This document shows, one piece after another, positions 34,208 through 44,569 of a stretch of DNA of 64,000 bases. The stretch is from the NCBI RefSeq assembly GCF_030517065.1, contig NZ_CP103950.1:620001-684000 (forward strand), in the 5' to 3' direction. This DNA is from Riemerella columbina. Lineage in GTDB: Bacteria > Bacteroidota > Bacteroidia > Flavobacteriales > Weeksellaceae. The stretch's first letter is position 1; every line of letters begins with the position of its first letter. The translations under genes were made by a program, and so were the position numbers. Under the pieces are notes generated by a model. That model ran no database searches. It was not told where the DNA came from and was given only the letters and a program-made list of their open reading frames with translations.

Positions 34208-35332
34208 GTGGTTTACATTCATATCCCGTTCTGTAAGCAGAAGTGCAGTTATTGTAATTTCCATTTTTCCACTTCTTTGAGACAAAAAGAAGACCTCCTT
34301 TTGGCATTGAAAAAAGAACTGATGCTAAGGGCGGGAGAATTGCCGATGTCTGAGATTTCCAGCCTTTATTTTGGTGGCGGCACGCCTTCTATTCTTACGA
34401 TTGCAGAAATTCAACAGTTGATAGATGAGGTACTAAAATATTATGATTTTAAGCCTGATATAGAAATCACCTTAGAAGCCAACCCTGATGATTTATCGCC
34501 AGAATATTTAAAAGCTTTGGCACATACGGAGGTCAATCGGTTGAGTATAGGAACTCAAAGTTTCTTTGATGCTGATTTAAAACTGATGAACAGAGTCCAC
34601 AATGCCAGCCAAGCCGAAGCTTCTATAAAACGAGCGCAAGATACAGGTTTTGAGAATGTTAGTATTGATTTAATCTACGGCAGTCCTACTTCTGATATGG
34701 CTATTTGGCGAAAAAATTTAGAAATGGCGATCGCCTTGCAGGTGCCTCATATTTCATCTTATGCCCTCACGGTGGAAGCAAAAACAGCGCTCCAAAGTTG
34801 GATCGCCAAAGCCCAAGTGCCTGCACCAAAAGAAGACTTTCAGAATGAAGCGTTTCATTACCTCTCAGAGCGGTTAAAAGCGGCAGGTTTCATCCATTAT
34901 GAAATTTCCAATTTCGCGCAACCTGATTTTTATTCTAAGCACAACACGGCGTATTGGCAGTATCAGCCTTATTTAGGAATAGGACCTTCGGCGCATTCTT
35001 ATAATGGTGCGGAGCAACGCGCTTGGAATGTGGCAAATAACAGCTTATACCTCAAAAGTTTAGCCGAAAATCAACGCCCTTTGGAAACCGAAATATTATC
35101 CGAATACGAGCAATTTAACGAACGATTGATGATTGGGCTCAGAACCATTTGGGGCGTAGATATGAAGGCTTTAAGGCAATTTCTAATGATAGAAAATGCA
35201 GAATTTCAGAGAAACCTCAATGAAAAACTCAGCGCAGGCATTTTGGAAATAAAAGATGACCGATTGATCATTCCAGAGCGGCATTGGTTTATGGCAGATG
35301 GCATAGCGGCAGATTTATTTGTGTTACCTTAA
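34208..35332 (+). CDS. hemW: Radical SAM protein HemW (coproporphyrinogen III oxidase-like)
   Basis: A 374-residue radical SAM protein. The cluster motif C-X3-C-X2-C is Cys9, Cys13 and Cys16 (FCKQKCSYCNF), followed by FGGGTPS and the HemW core to the C-terminal domain. HemW is now seen as a heme chaperone rather than the oxygen-independent oxidase HemN. It opens with GTG at 34208; a TAG at 34202-34204 closes the frame directly upstream, so the start is well bounded. It is 9 bp after the sprF-like stop. Confidence 0.9.
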   Translation: MVYIHIPFCKQKCSYCNFHFSTSLRQKEDLLLALKKELMLRAGELPMSEISSLYFGGGTPSILTIAEIQQLIDEVLKYYDFKPDIEITLEANPDDLSPEYLKALAHTEVNRLSIGTQSFFDADLKLMNRVHNASQAEASIKRAQDTGFENVSIDLIYGSPTSDMAIWRKNLEMAIALQVPHISSYALTVEAKTALQSWIAKAQVPAPKEDFQNEAFHYLSERLKAAGFIHYEISNFAQPDFYSKHNTAYWQYQPYLGIGPSAHSYNGAEQRAWNVANNSLYLKSLAENQRPLETEILSEYEQFNERLMIGLRTIWGVDMKALRQFLMIENAEFQRNLNEKLSAGILEIKDDRLIIPERHWFMADGIAADLFVLP

Positions 35333-35349
35333 TTTTGATTGATATTATG

Positions 35350-35676
35350 ATGGAAATAACAAAACTACAACAGCAAGTAGATGAGTGGATTAAGACCATT
35401 GGTGTCAGATATTTTAATGAGCTGACCAATATGGCGATTCTTACAGAAGAAGTAGGCGAGGTGGCGAGAATCATCGCTCGGAGATACGGAGAACAGAGCG
35501 AAAAGCCCTCTGACCAAGCCAAAAATTTAGGCGAAGAATTGGCAGATGTTCTCTTTGTTACGCTGTGTTTAGCCAACCAAACGGGTACCGATTTACAAGC
35601 GGCTTTTGACCAAAAAATGAAACTTAAAACCCAACGTGATGCCGAGCGCCACGCTCAAAATCTTAAACTTAAATGA
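35350..35676 (+). CDS. MazG-type nucleotide pyrophosphohydrolase
   Basis: A 108-residue single MazG domain: EEVGEVARIIARRYGE followed by LGEELADVLFVTLCLANQTG supplies the EExxE and ExxD metal ligands. It hydrolyses nucleoside triphosphates to monophosphates, a house-cleaning role. Two adjacent ATG codons (35347 and 35350) are possible; I chose the second. The stop overlaps the aroA start by 4 bp. Confidence 0.88.
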   Translation: MEITKLQQQVDEWIKTIGVRYFNELTNMAILTEEVGEVARIIARRYGEQSEKPSDQAKNLGEELADVLFVTLCLANQTGTDLQAAFDQKMKLKTQRDAERHAQNLKLK

Positions 35677-36908
35677 TGAAAACCAAAACCCTCAAACTTC
35701 GCCAGTGGACAGAGAACTCTTGCCCTAAAATCCAAATTTCAGGCTCTAAAAGTGAGACCAACCGCTTGCTGATTTTGCAAAAATTATATCCTCATTTTGA
35801 GATTAAAAACGCCTCTGATGCCCAAGATACACATCTATTAAAACAAGCTTTAGAAAACCATACCCCCGAGGTGGATATTCATCACGCAGGAACCGCTATG
35901 CGTTTTCTCACGGCTTATTTTGCAATACAAGAAGGCAAGGAAACCCTTCTCACAGGCTCTTCTCGGATGAAACAACGCCCCATAGCACCGCTGGTAGAAG
36001 CACTAAGAATGCTGGGCGCAGACATCACCTATTTGGAAAACGAAGGCTATCCACCATTAAAAATCAAAGGCAAAACGCTGATGAAGTCCGAAGTGACCAT
36101 CTCCGCCTCTATTTCATCGCAGTTTATTAGCGCTTTATTGCTGATTGGTGGGCGCTTGCCGCAGGGGCTTCGTTTAAATCTACAAGGCGAAATCACCTCT
36201 CGCCCTTACTTAGAAATGACCCTCCAAATGCTCTCGGATTTGGGCATCAAAAACGAGTGGAGGGGTCAGAGCATTCAAGTGGAGCCGATGCCATCAGCAC
36301 CGAAAATTTCGGTTGAAGAGGTGGAGAGCGATTGGAGCTCGGCATCGTATTTTTATTCATTGGCAGCGATTGGGCGCCACTCCGTTCGTTTAGGGAGTTT
36401 TAAAGCCCATTCTAAACAAGGCGATGCTGTTTTAGCCCAACTTTATCACACTTATTTTGGTATCAAAACCCAGTTTGAGCCCCATCACCAAATCCGATTA
36501 GAGCCACAGCCTGATTTTCAGTTTCCAGAGTTGATCCGCTTGGATATGAATGACTGTCCCGACATTGCGCAAACCCTTTGTGTAACGGCGGCAGCACTCA
36601 AAATTCCATTTGAAATTACGGGCTTAGCCACTTTAAAAGTGAAAGAAACTGACCGACTGGTGGCGCTTCAGAATGAACTTAGGAAAATCGGTGTGAAAAC
36701 GGCAATTTCTGCCGATGCGATTAAAACGCTGGCTTTCACTACGCCAGAGCTTTGCCCTGAGATTAAAACCTACCACGACCATCGTATGGCGATGAGTTTT
36801 GCGCCTTATGCCTTGGTGGCACCGCTGAAAATAGAAGACCCCGAGGTGGTAGAAAAATCGTATCCTCGTTTTTGGCAAGATTTTGATGCCGTTTTAAAGG
36901 AAAAATAG
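35673..36908 (+). CDS. aroA: 3-phosphoshikimate 1-carboxyvinyltransferase (EPSP synthase)
   Basis: A 411-residue enzyme of the shikimate pathway that joins phosphoenolpyruvate to shikimate 3-phosphate. The active-site motif GSKSETNR (24-31) and the C-terminal KVKETDRLVALQNELRKIG are intact, as is GTAMRFLTAY. The chain is at the short end of the family (E. coli 427). The start overlaps mazG by 4 bp. Confidence 0.95.
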   Translation: MMKTKTLKLRQWTENSCPKIQISGSKSETNRLLILQKLYPHFEIKNASDAQDTHLLKQALENHTPEVDIHHAGTAMRFLTAYFAIQEGKETLLTGSSRMKQRPIAPLVEALRMLGADITYLENEGYPPLKIKGKTLMKSEVTISASISSQFISALLLIGGRLPQGLRLNLQGEITSRPYLEMTLQMLSDLGIKNEWRGQSIQVEPMPSAPKISVEEVESDWSSASYFYSLAAIGRHSVRLGSFKAHSKQGDAVLAQLYHTYFGIKTQFEPHHQIRLEPQPDFQFPELIRLDMNDCPDIAQTLCVTAAALKIPFEITGLATLKVKETDRLVALQNELRKIGVKTAISADAIKTLAFTTPELCPEIKTYHDHRMAMSFAPYALVAPLKIEDPEVVEKSYPRFWQDFDAVLKEK

Positions 36909-36921
36909 GCTTAAGCGCGCA

Positions 36922-38844
36922 TTAAAATTGTTCCAAAGCTTCGGAAAGGCTTTCCCATTCTGCCATAATGCCTTCTAACTCGGTTTGTAGGCTTTGGTAT
37001 TTTTGCAATTCTTCTTCCTGAGGGTTGGTTTTGGCAAAAAGAGCTTCCAGCTCGGCAATTTCTTTCTCGTAATCGGCAATTTTCTCTTCTACTTTTTTGA
37101 TTTTGTTTTGAAGATTTTTTTGCTCTTTGCTGATGAAATTTGACGAGGTTGAAGCTTGTTGAGGTGTCGCTTTTTCAGTAGGCTCAGGCTTAGGTGAAAG
37201 CTTGGATTTTTCAATGGAAACCTCTCGGATGCTTTCTTTTTCTCGGTACTCCAAATATTCATCTATGCTGCCTAAAAATTCTTTCATCTGCCCATCTCGG
37301 AACTCAAAAATTTTGTTGCAAAGCCCTTGTAGGAACTCTCTGTCGTGGGAGATGACAATCACGGTGCCTTCAAAATTCTGCAGTGCCAATTTGATGATTT
37401 CTTTAGACTGAATGTCCAAGTGGTTGGTGGGTTCGTCCATAATCAGGGTGTTGAATGGGCGAAGGAGTAACTTGCAGAGTGCCAAACGGTTCCGCTCTCC
37501 ACCAGAGAGTACTTTTACTTTTTTATTTACGGCATCACCTTGGAAGAGGAAACTGCCTAACAAATCCCTTACCCTTGGGCGGGTTTCTTCGGTGGCGGCA
37601 TCTTCGGCTTCTTCTAACACGGTTTTGTTGGAGGTCAGTACTTCTTCTTGATTTTGAGCAAAATAGCCGATGTTCACATTATGCCCCAAAGTCCAACTGC
37701 CTGTATAGTCTTTAATTTCGCCAGCTAAAATTTTAGCGAGGGTGGTTTTACCTTGTCCATTTTGCCCAAGGAGCGCTATTTTTTGTCCACGCTGTACAAA
37801 GAAATCCACGCCATCAAAAACTTGCTTGTTGCCATAGGTTTTTCCTAAATTTTCGGCTTCAAAAATAACTTTCCCAGGGATAATGGACTGCACAAACCGA
37901 ATGTTAAATTTAGAAACATCTTCTTGGTCGATCTCTATGCGCTCTATTTTTTCCAATTTCTTCATCAGAGATTGAGCGAATGCCGCTTTGGAAGCCTTAG
38001 CACGGAAACGGTTGATGTTGTCTTCCAGTTGTTTAATCTCGGCATCTTGGTTTTTCTTGGCTTGTTCCAACTTCTCCTTTCGCTCCTTGCGAAGTTCCAA
38101 ATATTGCGTGTAGTTGGCTTTATAGTCGTCTATTTTTTTATTGTTGATGTCAAAAGTACGGTTGCACACGGCAGTCATAAACTGTTTATCGTGGCTGACT
38201 AAGACGATGGCGCCAGAATAATCTTTCAAAAAGTTTTCTAACCAAATGATGGATTCCATATCCAAATGGTTGGTGGGCTCATCTAAAAGTAGGAGGTCAT
38301 TTTTTTGTAATAAAAGTTTGGCGAGTTCTATGCGCATCCGCCAGCCGCCAGAAAATTCATCGGTAATTTTTTGAAAATCTTCGGCTTTAAAACCTAAACC
38401 TAAAAGGACTTTTTCGGTGTCGCCTTCCAGATTGTAGGCGTCGTGGTGGTGGAGCAAGTCGTTGAGCTCCGTCATCCTATGGATGAGCTGGTGGTAGGCA
38501 TCGCTTTCGTAATCTGTGCGGGTGGCGAGCTGGTGGTTGACCTCTTCTAACTCTGCCTTCATCGCGTTGATTTGTTCAAAAGCTTGCATCGTTTCTTCCC
38601 AAACGGTTCTGCCTTTTACAAAATCTAAATCTTGCTTGAGAAATCCAATGCTGATGCTGCCTTCGGTGGTCACCTCGCCTTCGAAGAAGTTGATTTCGCC
38701 AGAGAGCATTTTGAGGAGGGTAGATTTTCCAGCGCCATTTTTCCCTACAAGCCCTATTTTGTCGTCTTTTTTTATTGTGAAATTAACATCGCGGAAGAGG
38801 TAGTTCCCCGAGTGATGCAAGCCTAAACCTTGAACTGAAAGCAT
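36922..38844 (-). CDS. ABC-F family ATPase
   Basis: A 640-residue protein with two ATPase domains and no membrane part. Domain 1 has GKNGAGKSTLL, the signature FSGGWRMR and LLLLDEPTNHLD. Domain 2 has GQNGQGKTT, LSGGERNRLAL and LIMDEPTNHLD. An inter-domain helical linker and a C-terminal coiled coil (about 545-640) follow the Uup/YdiF-type plan. ABC-F proteins act on ribosomes as translation factors or resistance proteins. The paralogue cannot be fixed here. Confidence 0.92.
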   Translation of the reverse strand: MLSVQGLGLHHSGNYLFRDVNFTIKKDDKIGLVGKNGAGKSTLLKMLSGEINFFEGEVTTEGSISIGFLKQDLDFVKGRTVWEETMQAFEQINAMKAELEEVNHQLATRTDYESDAYHQLIHRMTELNDLLHHHDAYNLEGDTEKVLLGLGFKAEDFQKITDEFSGGWRMRIELAKLLLQKNDLLLLDEPTNHLDMESIIWLENFLKDYSGAIVLVSHDKQFMTAVCNRTFDINNKKIDDYKANYTQYLELRKERKEKLEQAKKNQDAEIKQLEDNINRFRAKASKAAFAQSLMKKLEKIERIEIDQEDVSKFNIRFVQSIIPGKVIFEAENLGKTYGNKQVFDGVDFFVQRGQKIALLGQNGQGKTTLAKILAGEIKDYTGSWTLGHNVNIGYFAQNQEEVLTSNKTVLEEAEDAATEETRPRVRDLLGSFLFQGDAVNKKVKVLSGGERNRLALCKLLLRPFNTLIMDEPTNHLDIQSKEIIKLALQNFEGTVIVISHDREFLQGLCNKIFEFRDGQMKEFLGSIDEYLEYREKESIREVSIEKSKLSPKPEPTEKATPQQASTSSNFISKEQKNLQNKIKKVEEKIADYEKEIAELEALFAKTNPQEEELQKYQSLQTELEGIMAEWESLSEALEQF

Positions 38845-38861
38845 TGATTTTGATTTTAAAA

Positions 38862-38911
38862 ATGAAAAAAATAAGGTGAGAAAATGGCAAAATGCGGTAT
38901 TTTCTCACCTT
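38862..38911 (-). terminator. Terminator of lpxK-PNP
   Basis: AAGGTGAGAAAAT (38873-38885) and ATTTTCTCACCTT (38899-38911) form a perfect 13-bp stem, followed on the minus strand by TATTTTTTTCATT. It sits just after the purine nucleoside phosphorylase gene. Confidence 0.9.
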
Positions 38912-38923
38912 TTATTGTGGTGT

Positions 38924-39736
38924 TTAGTAATTTTTCACCAAGCCTTTAACAATGGTGATGACATTCGGCATCGCTTTGTTGGCAGCGGCTAACACTTCAT
39001 CGTGAGAAACATTAAACGCGATTTCTGGTCCGCCCAAATCGGTAATGATGGAAATTCCGAAAACATCCATCCCTTGGTGCTTGGCAACGATAACTTCTGG
39101 TACGGTGCTCATCCCCACGGCATCTCCACCGATGGCTCTTACCATTCCGTATTCTGCAGGCGTTTCAAAGGTAGGGCCTTGCAAGCCAACATAAACGCCG
39201 CGGTGAACTGTAATTTGGTTTTCGGCAGCCACTTCTTCGGCAATGCTGAGCATTTTTTTGTTATAAGGCTCGCTCATATCCACAAAACGAGGTCCTAACT
39301 CATCGATGTTTTTGCCTCTTAGTGGGTGCTCAGGCATCATATTGATGTGGTCTTCTATCAGCATCACATCGGCAACTTTAAAGTTCGGATTAACGCCGCC
39401 AGAAGCATTGGAAACGATGAGATTTTTAATACCCATTAAATGAAATACACGGAACGGGAAGGTCACAGTTTCCATAGAATAGCCCTCGTAATAGTGGAAT
39501 CTTCCACTCATCATAAGGACTTTTTTGCCTTCTAAAATGCCATAAATCAGCTTGCCGCCGTGCCCAGCCACTGTGGTCTGCGGGAAGTTGGGAATGTCCT
39601 TGTAGTCTAAGATGTGTATGGCTTCTACTTCATCTTTTAACTGCCCTAAGCCAGAGCCTAAAACAATGGCAAAATCTGGGGTATCACCAATAATATTTTT
39701 GATGAATGCTGCGGTTTCTTTAAATTTTTCTAACAT
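38924..39736 (-). CDS. Purine-nucleoside phosphorylase
   Basis: A 270-residue trimeric-type PNP that cleaves purine nucleosides with phosphate. It has the phosphate loop VLGSGLGQLKDE, the GRFHYYEGYSMETVTFP segment and SNASGGVNPNFKVADVM. The length and motifs place it in the PunA family rather than hexameric DeoD. Its start overlaps the end of lpxK by 17 bp, an uncommon but clear coupling. Confidence 0.93.
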   Translation of the reverse strand: MLEKFKETAAFIKNIIGDTPDFAIVLGSGLGQLKDEVEAIHILDYKDIPNFPQTTVAGHGGKLIYGILEGKKVLMMSGRFHYYEGYSMETVTFPFRVFHLMGIKNLIVSNASGGVNPNFKVADVMLIEDHINMMPEHPLRGKNIDELGPRFVDMSEPYNKKMLSIAEEVAAENQITVHRGVYVGLQGPTFETPAEYGMVRAIGGDAVGMSTVPEVIVAKHQGMDVFGISIITDLGGPEIAFNVSHDEVLAAANKAMPNVITIVKGLVKNY

Positions 39737-40745
39737 AATTGATTATCATTTCGTTAAACTCTTGTATTTTATCTATTTCTACATGGATAGGCCAATAGAA
39801 CAAATGGTCTTTGAGAGACTCAAAGGTTTTTAGCCTTGCGTAGTCTTTTTCTGTGGTTAAGATGAGCTTGTAATCGCCTAACTTTTTATATTCTTCTCTT
39901 ATTTTTTTGATGTCGGCATCGGTAAAGTTGTGGTGGTCTTTAAACTTTAAATGCTTGACTTTCTTGCTAAAACGATGCAAATGTTTGGTGAAACTATCAG
40001 GATTGGCAATGCCTGTAATCACTAAAATATCGTAATAGGCTAAATTGTTATCAGGCAGAGATTTGGTTTGAGAAACCACCATTTCATCATAGTTGATGGT
40101 GGAGAAAAAGACCTTCTGATGTGGCTGCGGCTTAATCCGCGAGCGGTAATATTGTTTTTTCTCTTCGGTAATATCGGCTGGGCACTTGGAAACCATAATG
40201 ATTTGTGCGCGCTTCATCCCACTGCGGCTTTCCCTTAAATCTCCTGCGGGGAGAAGGTGGTCTTTAAAATAAGGATCGTTATAATCCGTCATCAAGATGT
40301 TGAGCCCTGCTTTAATGCGGCGGTGCTGGTAGGCATCATCTAAAATAAGGACATCTAAATCCATATCGGTAATGATTTTCTTAGCGCCGAAGACCCTGTC
40401 CTCACAAACCCCAATAACAAAACGGTTTTTGAACCTTTGGAAAAGTTGCATTGCCTCGTCGCCCACGGTTTTGTAGTTGCTGTCATAGTTCACGATGCCA
40501 TAGCCCTTTGTGGTTCGCCCATAGCCTCGTGAGAGTACGCCCGTGCGGAAGTATTTGGATAACAAATCGGCTAAATACATGACCATTGGAGATTTGCCGC
40601 TGCCGCCCACAGAGAGGTTGCCTACATTGATGATAGGCGTGCGGAATGGCGTGGAGCGGAATAAGCCCCAATCGTACATTAAGTTTCTAAAAGCACTTCC
40701 TATATAATATAGTAAAGAGAAAGGGTAGAGATACCATCTTTTCAT
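39720..40745 (-). CDS. lpxK: Tetraacyldisaccharide 4'-kinase
   Basis: A 341-residue membrane-associated kinase that adds the 4'-phosphate in lipid A synthesis. The P-loop VGGSGKSP is at 46-53, directly after an N-terminal hydrophobic segment (about 8-22). The LLPAGDLRESRSG motif and the FKDHHNFTDADIKKI region are also family-specific. Other lpx genes are not nearby. Confidence 0.94.
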   Translation of the reverse strand: MKRWYLYPFSLLYYIGSAFRNLMYDWGLFRSTPFRTPIINVGNLSVGGSGKSPMVMYLADLLSKYFRTGVLSRGYGRTTKGYGIVNYDSNYKTVGDEAMQLFQRFKNRFVIGVCEDRVFGAKKIITDMDLDVLILDDAYQHRRIKAGLNILMTDYNDPYFKDHLLPAGDLRESRSGMKRAQIIMVSKCPADITEEKKQYYRSRIKPQPHQKVFFSTINYDEMVVSQTKSLPDNNLAYYDILVITGIANPDSFTKHLHRFSKKVKHLKFKDHHNFTDADIKKIREEYKKLGDYKLILTTEKDYARLKTFESLKDHLFYWPIHVEIDKIQEFNEMIINYVRKI

Positions 40746-40771
40746 AGAGTCCTGTTAGCGTTTTACGGCTG

Positions 40772-40779
40772 CAAAGATA
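40772..40779 (-). promoter_or_regulatory. -7 box of lpxK-PNP
   Basis: The minus strand reads TATCTTTG, 27 bp upstream of lpxK. No TTTG appears 19 bp further upstream. Confidence 0.5.
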
Positions 40780-40853
40780 GTGATTTTTGTAGCATAAAGG
40801 ACTTTGATAAAGGGTAAAATTAAAGGAAAACGATGCCTTTTTTCAGGTTGATT

Positions 40854-41438
40854 TTAATCATAGTTGAGCCTAAACGACTGCCTGTGGTGTATGGTGGGAC
40901 CATAGCGTTTGAGGGCTTCGCGGTGCTGGCGCGTGGCATAGCCAAAGTTTTTATTCCAGCCGTATTCTGGGAATTCTTCGTGGAGGTTGATCATCAGGCG
41001 GTCTCTGTAATTTTTAGCCAAAATGGAAGCGGCAGCAATGGAAAGCACTTTGGAATCTCCTTTGATAATGCACTGGTGGGGAATAAAAGGATAAGGCTTA
41101 AAGCGGTTGCCATCTACTAAAATGAGCTCTGGGCGGATCTTCAATTGGTCTAATGCCAAGTGCATTGCGTGGATGCTGGCGTTGAGGATATTATACTCAT
41201 CAATAAAGGCTGGTGGGAGTTCAGCAATGGAATAGTCTAAAGCGTGTTCTTTAATGTATTGATCTAAAGCGTTTCGGGTTTTGAAGTTGAGTTTTTTAGA
41301 ATCGTTGATGAGGTTTTGTTCAATATCGGCATCTAAAATAACGGCAGCGGCAACCACGGGACCACAGAGACAACCTCTGCCTACTTCATCACAACCAGCT
41401 TCTATATAATTTTCAGTCCATTTATTTATTAAATTCAT
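40854..41438 (-). CDS. rnhB: Ribonuclease HII
   Basis: A 194-residue enzyme that cuts RNA in RNA-DNA hybrids. The acidic active site DEVGRG begins at Asp17-Glu18 and the later conserved DGNRFKP and KGDSKVLSIAAASILAKNYRD segments are present. A possible -7 box, TAAATTTG on the minus strand at 41486-41479, lies 41 bp upstream. Confidence 0.95.
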   Translation of the reverse strand: MNLINKWTENYIEAGCDEVGRGCLCGPVVAAAVILDADIEQNLINDSKKLNFKTRNALDQYIKEHALDYSIAELPPAFIDEYNILNASIHAMHLALDQLKIRPELILVDGNRFKPYPFIPHQCIIKGDSKVLSIAAASILAKNYRDRLMINLHEEFPEYGWNKNFGYATRQHREALKRYGPTIHHRQSFRLNYD

Positions 41439-41560
41439 AAAATTGCTTGGTTTATGTGCTTGTATATTATTATATCTGCAAATTTAGTATTTTTTAACAT
41501 TTAATTTGCATATATTAATAAAATGTTATAAACTTGTCCCAATGAAAAATTTATTTTGAT

Positions 41561-44551
41561 ATGAAGAAATTGACAACAAGCGTTTTAGCGGTGGTTCTAT
41601 CTTCTACTTTTGTGACTGTAGATGCACAAAAAACGAAGACAGATACTGTTAAAACTAAAGACATCGATAAGGTGGTAATTACTGCCTTAGGGATTAAGAG
41701 AGAGAAGAAATCTCTCGGTTATGCTTCTACAGAAGTGAAAGCGGAAGCGCTAACTTCAGGGACAACGAATACGGGAAATGTCGCTTCTTTACTATCTGGT
41801 AAAGTAGCTGGTTTACAGGTGAATACGAATAATAACTTTGGTGGATCTTCTAACCTTATGATTAGAGGTTTTAAATCTATTACAGGAAATAGTGCCCCAC
41901 TTATTGTTATTGATGGTTCTCCAGTGAATAACTCAACTTATTCTGGACAATTTGACTATGGTAACTTCCTTTCGGATATCAATCAGGAGGATATTGAGTC
42001 TATGAATGTCTTGAAAGGTGCTGCCGCTTCTGCATTATACGGTGAGAGAGGGAGTAACGGGGTTATCGTGATTACGACTAAAAACGGTAGAGGTAAAGAT
42101 GATAGCTGGGGCGTTACCCTTCAGTCTTCCATCAATATGGGCTTTATCGATAAGTCTACTTTCCCTAAATACCAAACGAGATACGGTGCAGGGTATGGAC
42201 CTTATTATGGACCAGATCATAAACAATATTTTAATTACACAACTAATGGAGAGCTTGAGGTTCCTTTCACTGAAGATGCTTCTTATGGTAGAGAGTTTGA
42301 TCCTAACTTATTGGTATGGCAGTGGGATTCTTATGATCCTAATTCCCCTAACTATGGTAAACCAACACCGTGGGTGGCGGCTAAAAATGGACCAATTACT
42401 TTCTTTGAAACTCCAATTACAACGGTAAACTCTATTGGTATAGATAAAGGAGACAAGAACAGCAACATTAGTTTGAACTATACCAATATGTTATCTAATG
42501 GACTGTTGCCGAACTCTACATTAAAGAAAAATTCATTATCGGCTAAGTTTAATTATGCATTAAATGATAAACTTACCGCTACGGTTTACTCTACCTTGAC
42601 TTTACAAAATACAGTGGGTAGAAATGAAACGGGGTATTCTGATAATATTGTTACCAATTTTAGACAATGGTGGCAAACCAATGTGGATATAAAAGCACTC
42701 CAAGATGCTTATAATAAAAGCGATGGTAAGAACATCACATGGAATAGAAAATCTGCAGCAGATGGAAGACCAGAGTTCTGGAACAACCCTTATTTCCAGC
42801 GTTATCAAAGTTACCAGTCTGATGACAGAGTAAGAAGCTTTAGCTACGCACAGTTAAAATACGATGTGAGCAAAAACTTTGGAGTAACCGCTAAAGTGTC
42901 TCACGACTATTTAACAATGTTGTACGAAGAAAGATTGGCATTAGGTACTTTACCACAAAGCTTCGGTACTTCTGGGGCGAATGTAACTTCTGGATACGCA
43001 AGAGGAAATAGAAATTCATCAGAAACCAATATTGATGTATTTGCTAACTATAAATTCAATATTACTTCAGACCTTGGTGTTACAGGGGTATTCGGAGGTA
43101 ATGTGAGAAGAAATAGTTATGATAATATTTACCAATCTACAGAAGGCGGCTTAGTAGCACCAGGTTTATATGCTATCTCTAACTCTGCAGGTCAAGTATT
43201 GCCAGCGGTAGAAAGCTCTGCAAAATATGTAACAGCAGGTGCTTACGCTACAGCATCATTTGATTTTAAGAAAACATTATTCGTAGATGCTACTTATAGA
43301 GTAGATAAGAGTTCTAACTTACCAAAAGGAAATAATGTTTATGGTTACCCATCTATTACAGGTACGGTAATCCTATCAGAATTAGTAAAACCATCTTGGT
43401 TAAGCTTCTGGAAAGTGAGAGCCAACTATGCAGAGGTAGGTTCTTCTACTACACCATATAAACTCCAAAACACATATAGCGTAAGAGGGGTGTTTAATGG
43501 AACAGGGTTATTCAACCAACCTTCTTTCTTAGCGAATGCGGACTTGAGACCAGAGCGTTCTAAAGAATTTGAAACAGGGATGGAAGTTCAGTTCTTTAAA
43601 AATAGATTAGGCTTTGATATCGCTTACTATAAAACCAGAACTTTTGACCAAATTATAGATGTATCAATAGCTTCAGGTTCAGGTTACAGAAGTATGTTGA
43701 TTAATGCAGGTCAAATCAATAACGAAGGTATAGAAATCCAATTGAACGGAACACCAGTTAGAACCAAAGATTTCCGTTGGGATATTGATGTTAACTGGGC
43801 GAAGAATAAAAACCAAGTTGTAGATTTATACCCTGGAATAGACAACTATCTATTAGGTTCTTACCAAGGTGGGGTAAGCCTTAATGCCAGAGTGGGACAA
43901 CCATTTGGGGTGTTAGAAGGAACAGATTATAAATACGATGCTAACGGTAATAAAATAATAGATCCTAAAAGTGGACGCTATTATAAAGAATCTAATAAAG
44001 TCATAGGTAACATCAACCCTGATTGGACAGGAGGTGTGAGAAACAGCTTTAAGTACAAAGGCTTATCTGTAAGCTTCCTTATTGATGTGAAAAAAGGCGG
44101 CGATGTGTTCTCTACCGATATGTACTATGGTTTAGCCACTGGACTTTATGAAGAAACCGCTGTTGGAGATTACAGAACCAAAGGTGTGGTTTGGGAAGGT
44201 GTAAACCCGAATGGACAAGTGAACACAACAGCAACTATAGGCGCTAATCAGTTTGGTAATGTGGATGGATATAGAAGAATGCCGAACAAGAGATTCGTTT
44301 ATGACGCTTCGTATGTTAAGCTGAGAGAAGCCAGCATTGGTTACCAACTACCTAAATCTTTGTTGAGCAATACCTTTATCAATGATGCTAAAATCTCAAT
44401 TGTAGGTAGAAACTTATGGATTATCCATAAAAACCTTCCTTATGCAGACCCAGAAGCTGGTACAGGAGGAGGTTTAAGATCTAAAGGTAATTCTGTAGGG
44501 GTACTCCCAACTACTAGAGATATCGGCGTAGATATAACATTAAAATTCTAA
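41561..44551 (+). CDS. SusC/RagA-family TonB-linked outer-membrane transporter
   Basis: A 996-residue protein. The signal peptide ends near residue 22 (VTVDAQKT). The plug domain starts almost at once (IDKVVITALGIKREKKSLGYA), so the carboxypeptidase D-like regulatory domain usual in SusC is absent. Plug motifs include LSGKVAGLQV and a GERGSNGVIVITTK segment. A large barrel ending in DIGVDITLKF follows. It pairs with the SusD-like gene 18 bp downstream. No glycosidase, sulfatase, peptidase or sigma/anti-sigma gene flanks it, so the imported substrate is not predictable. Confidence 0.93.
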   Translation: MKKLTTSVLAVVLSSTFVTVDAQKTKTDTVKTKDIDKVVITALGIKREKKSLGYASTEVKAEALTSGTTNTGNVASLLSGKVAGLQVNTNNNFGGSSNLMIRGFKSITGNSAPLIVIDGSPVNNSTYSGQFDYGNFLSDINQEDIESMNVLKGAAASALYGERGSNGVIVITTKNGRGKDDSWGVTLQSSINMGFIDKSTFPKYQTRYGAGYGPYYGPDHKQYFNYTTNGELEVPFTEDASYGREFDPNLLVWQWDSYDPNSPNYGKPTPWVAAKNGPITFFETPITTVNSIGIDKGDKNSNISLNYTNMLSNGLLPNSTLKKNSLSAKFNYALNDKLTATVYSTLTLQNTVGRNETGYSDNIVTNFRQWWQTNVDIKALQDAYNKSDGKNITWNRKSAADGRPEFWNNPYFQRYQSYQSDDRVRSFSYAQLKYDVSKNFGVTAKVSHDYLTMLYEERLALGTLPQSFGTSGANVTSGYARGNRNSSETNIDVFANYKFNITSDLGVTGVFGGNVRRNSYDNIYQSTEGGLVAPGLYAISNSAGQVLPAVESSAKYVTAGAYATASFDFKKTLFVDATYRVDKSSNLPKGNNVYGYPSITGTVILSELVKPSWLSFWKVRANYAEVGSSTTPYKLQNTYSVRGVFNGTGLFNQPSFLANADLRPERSKEFETGMEVQFFKNRLGFDIAYYKTRTFDQIIDVSIASGSGYRSMLINAGQINNEGIEIQLNGTPVRTKDFRWDIDVNWAKNKNQVVDLYPGIDNYLLGSYQGGVSLNARVGQPFGVLEGTDYKYDANGNKIIDPKSGRYYKESNKVIGNINPDWTGGVRNSFKYKGLSVSFLIDVKKGGDVFSTDMYYGLATGLYEETAVGDYRTKGVVWEGVNPNGQVNTTATIGANQFGNVDGYRRMPNKRFVYDASYVKLREASIGYQLPKSLLSNTFINDAKISIVGRNLWIIHKNLPYADPEAGTGGGLRSKGNSVGVLPTTRDIGVDITLKF

Positions 44552-44569
44552 AAAATTAAAAATAGTACA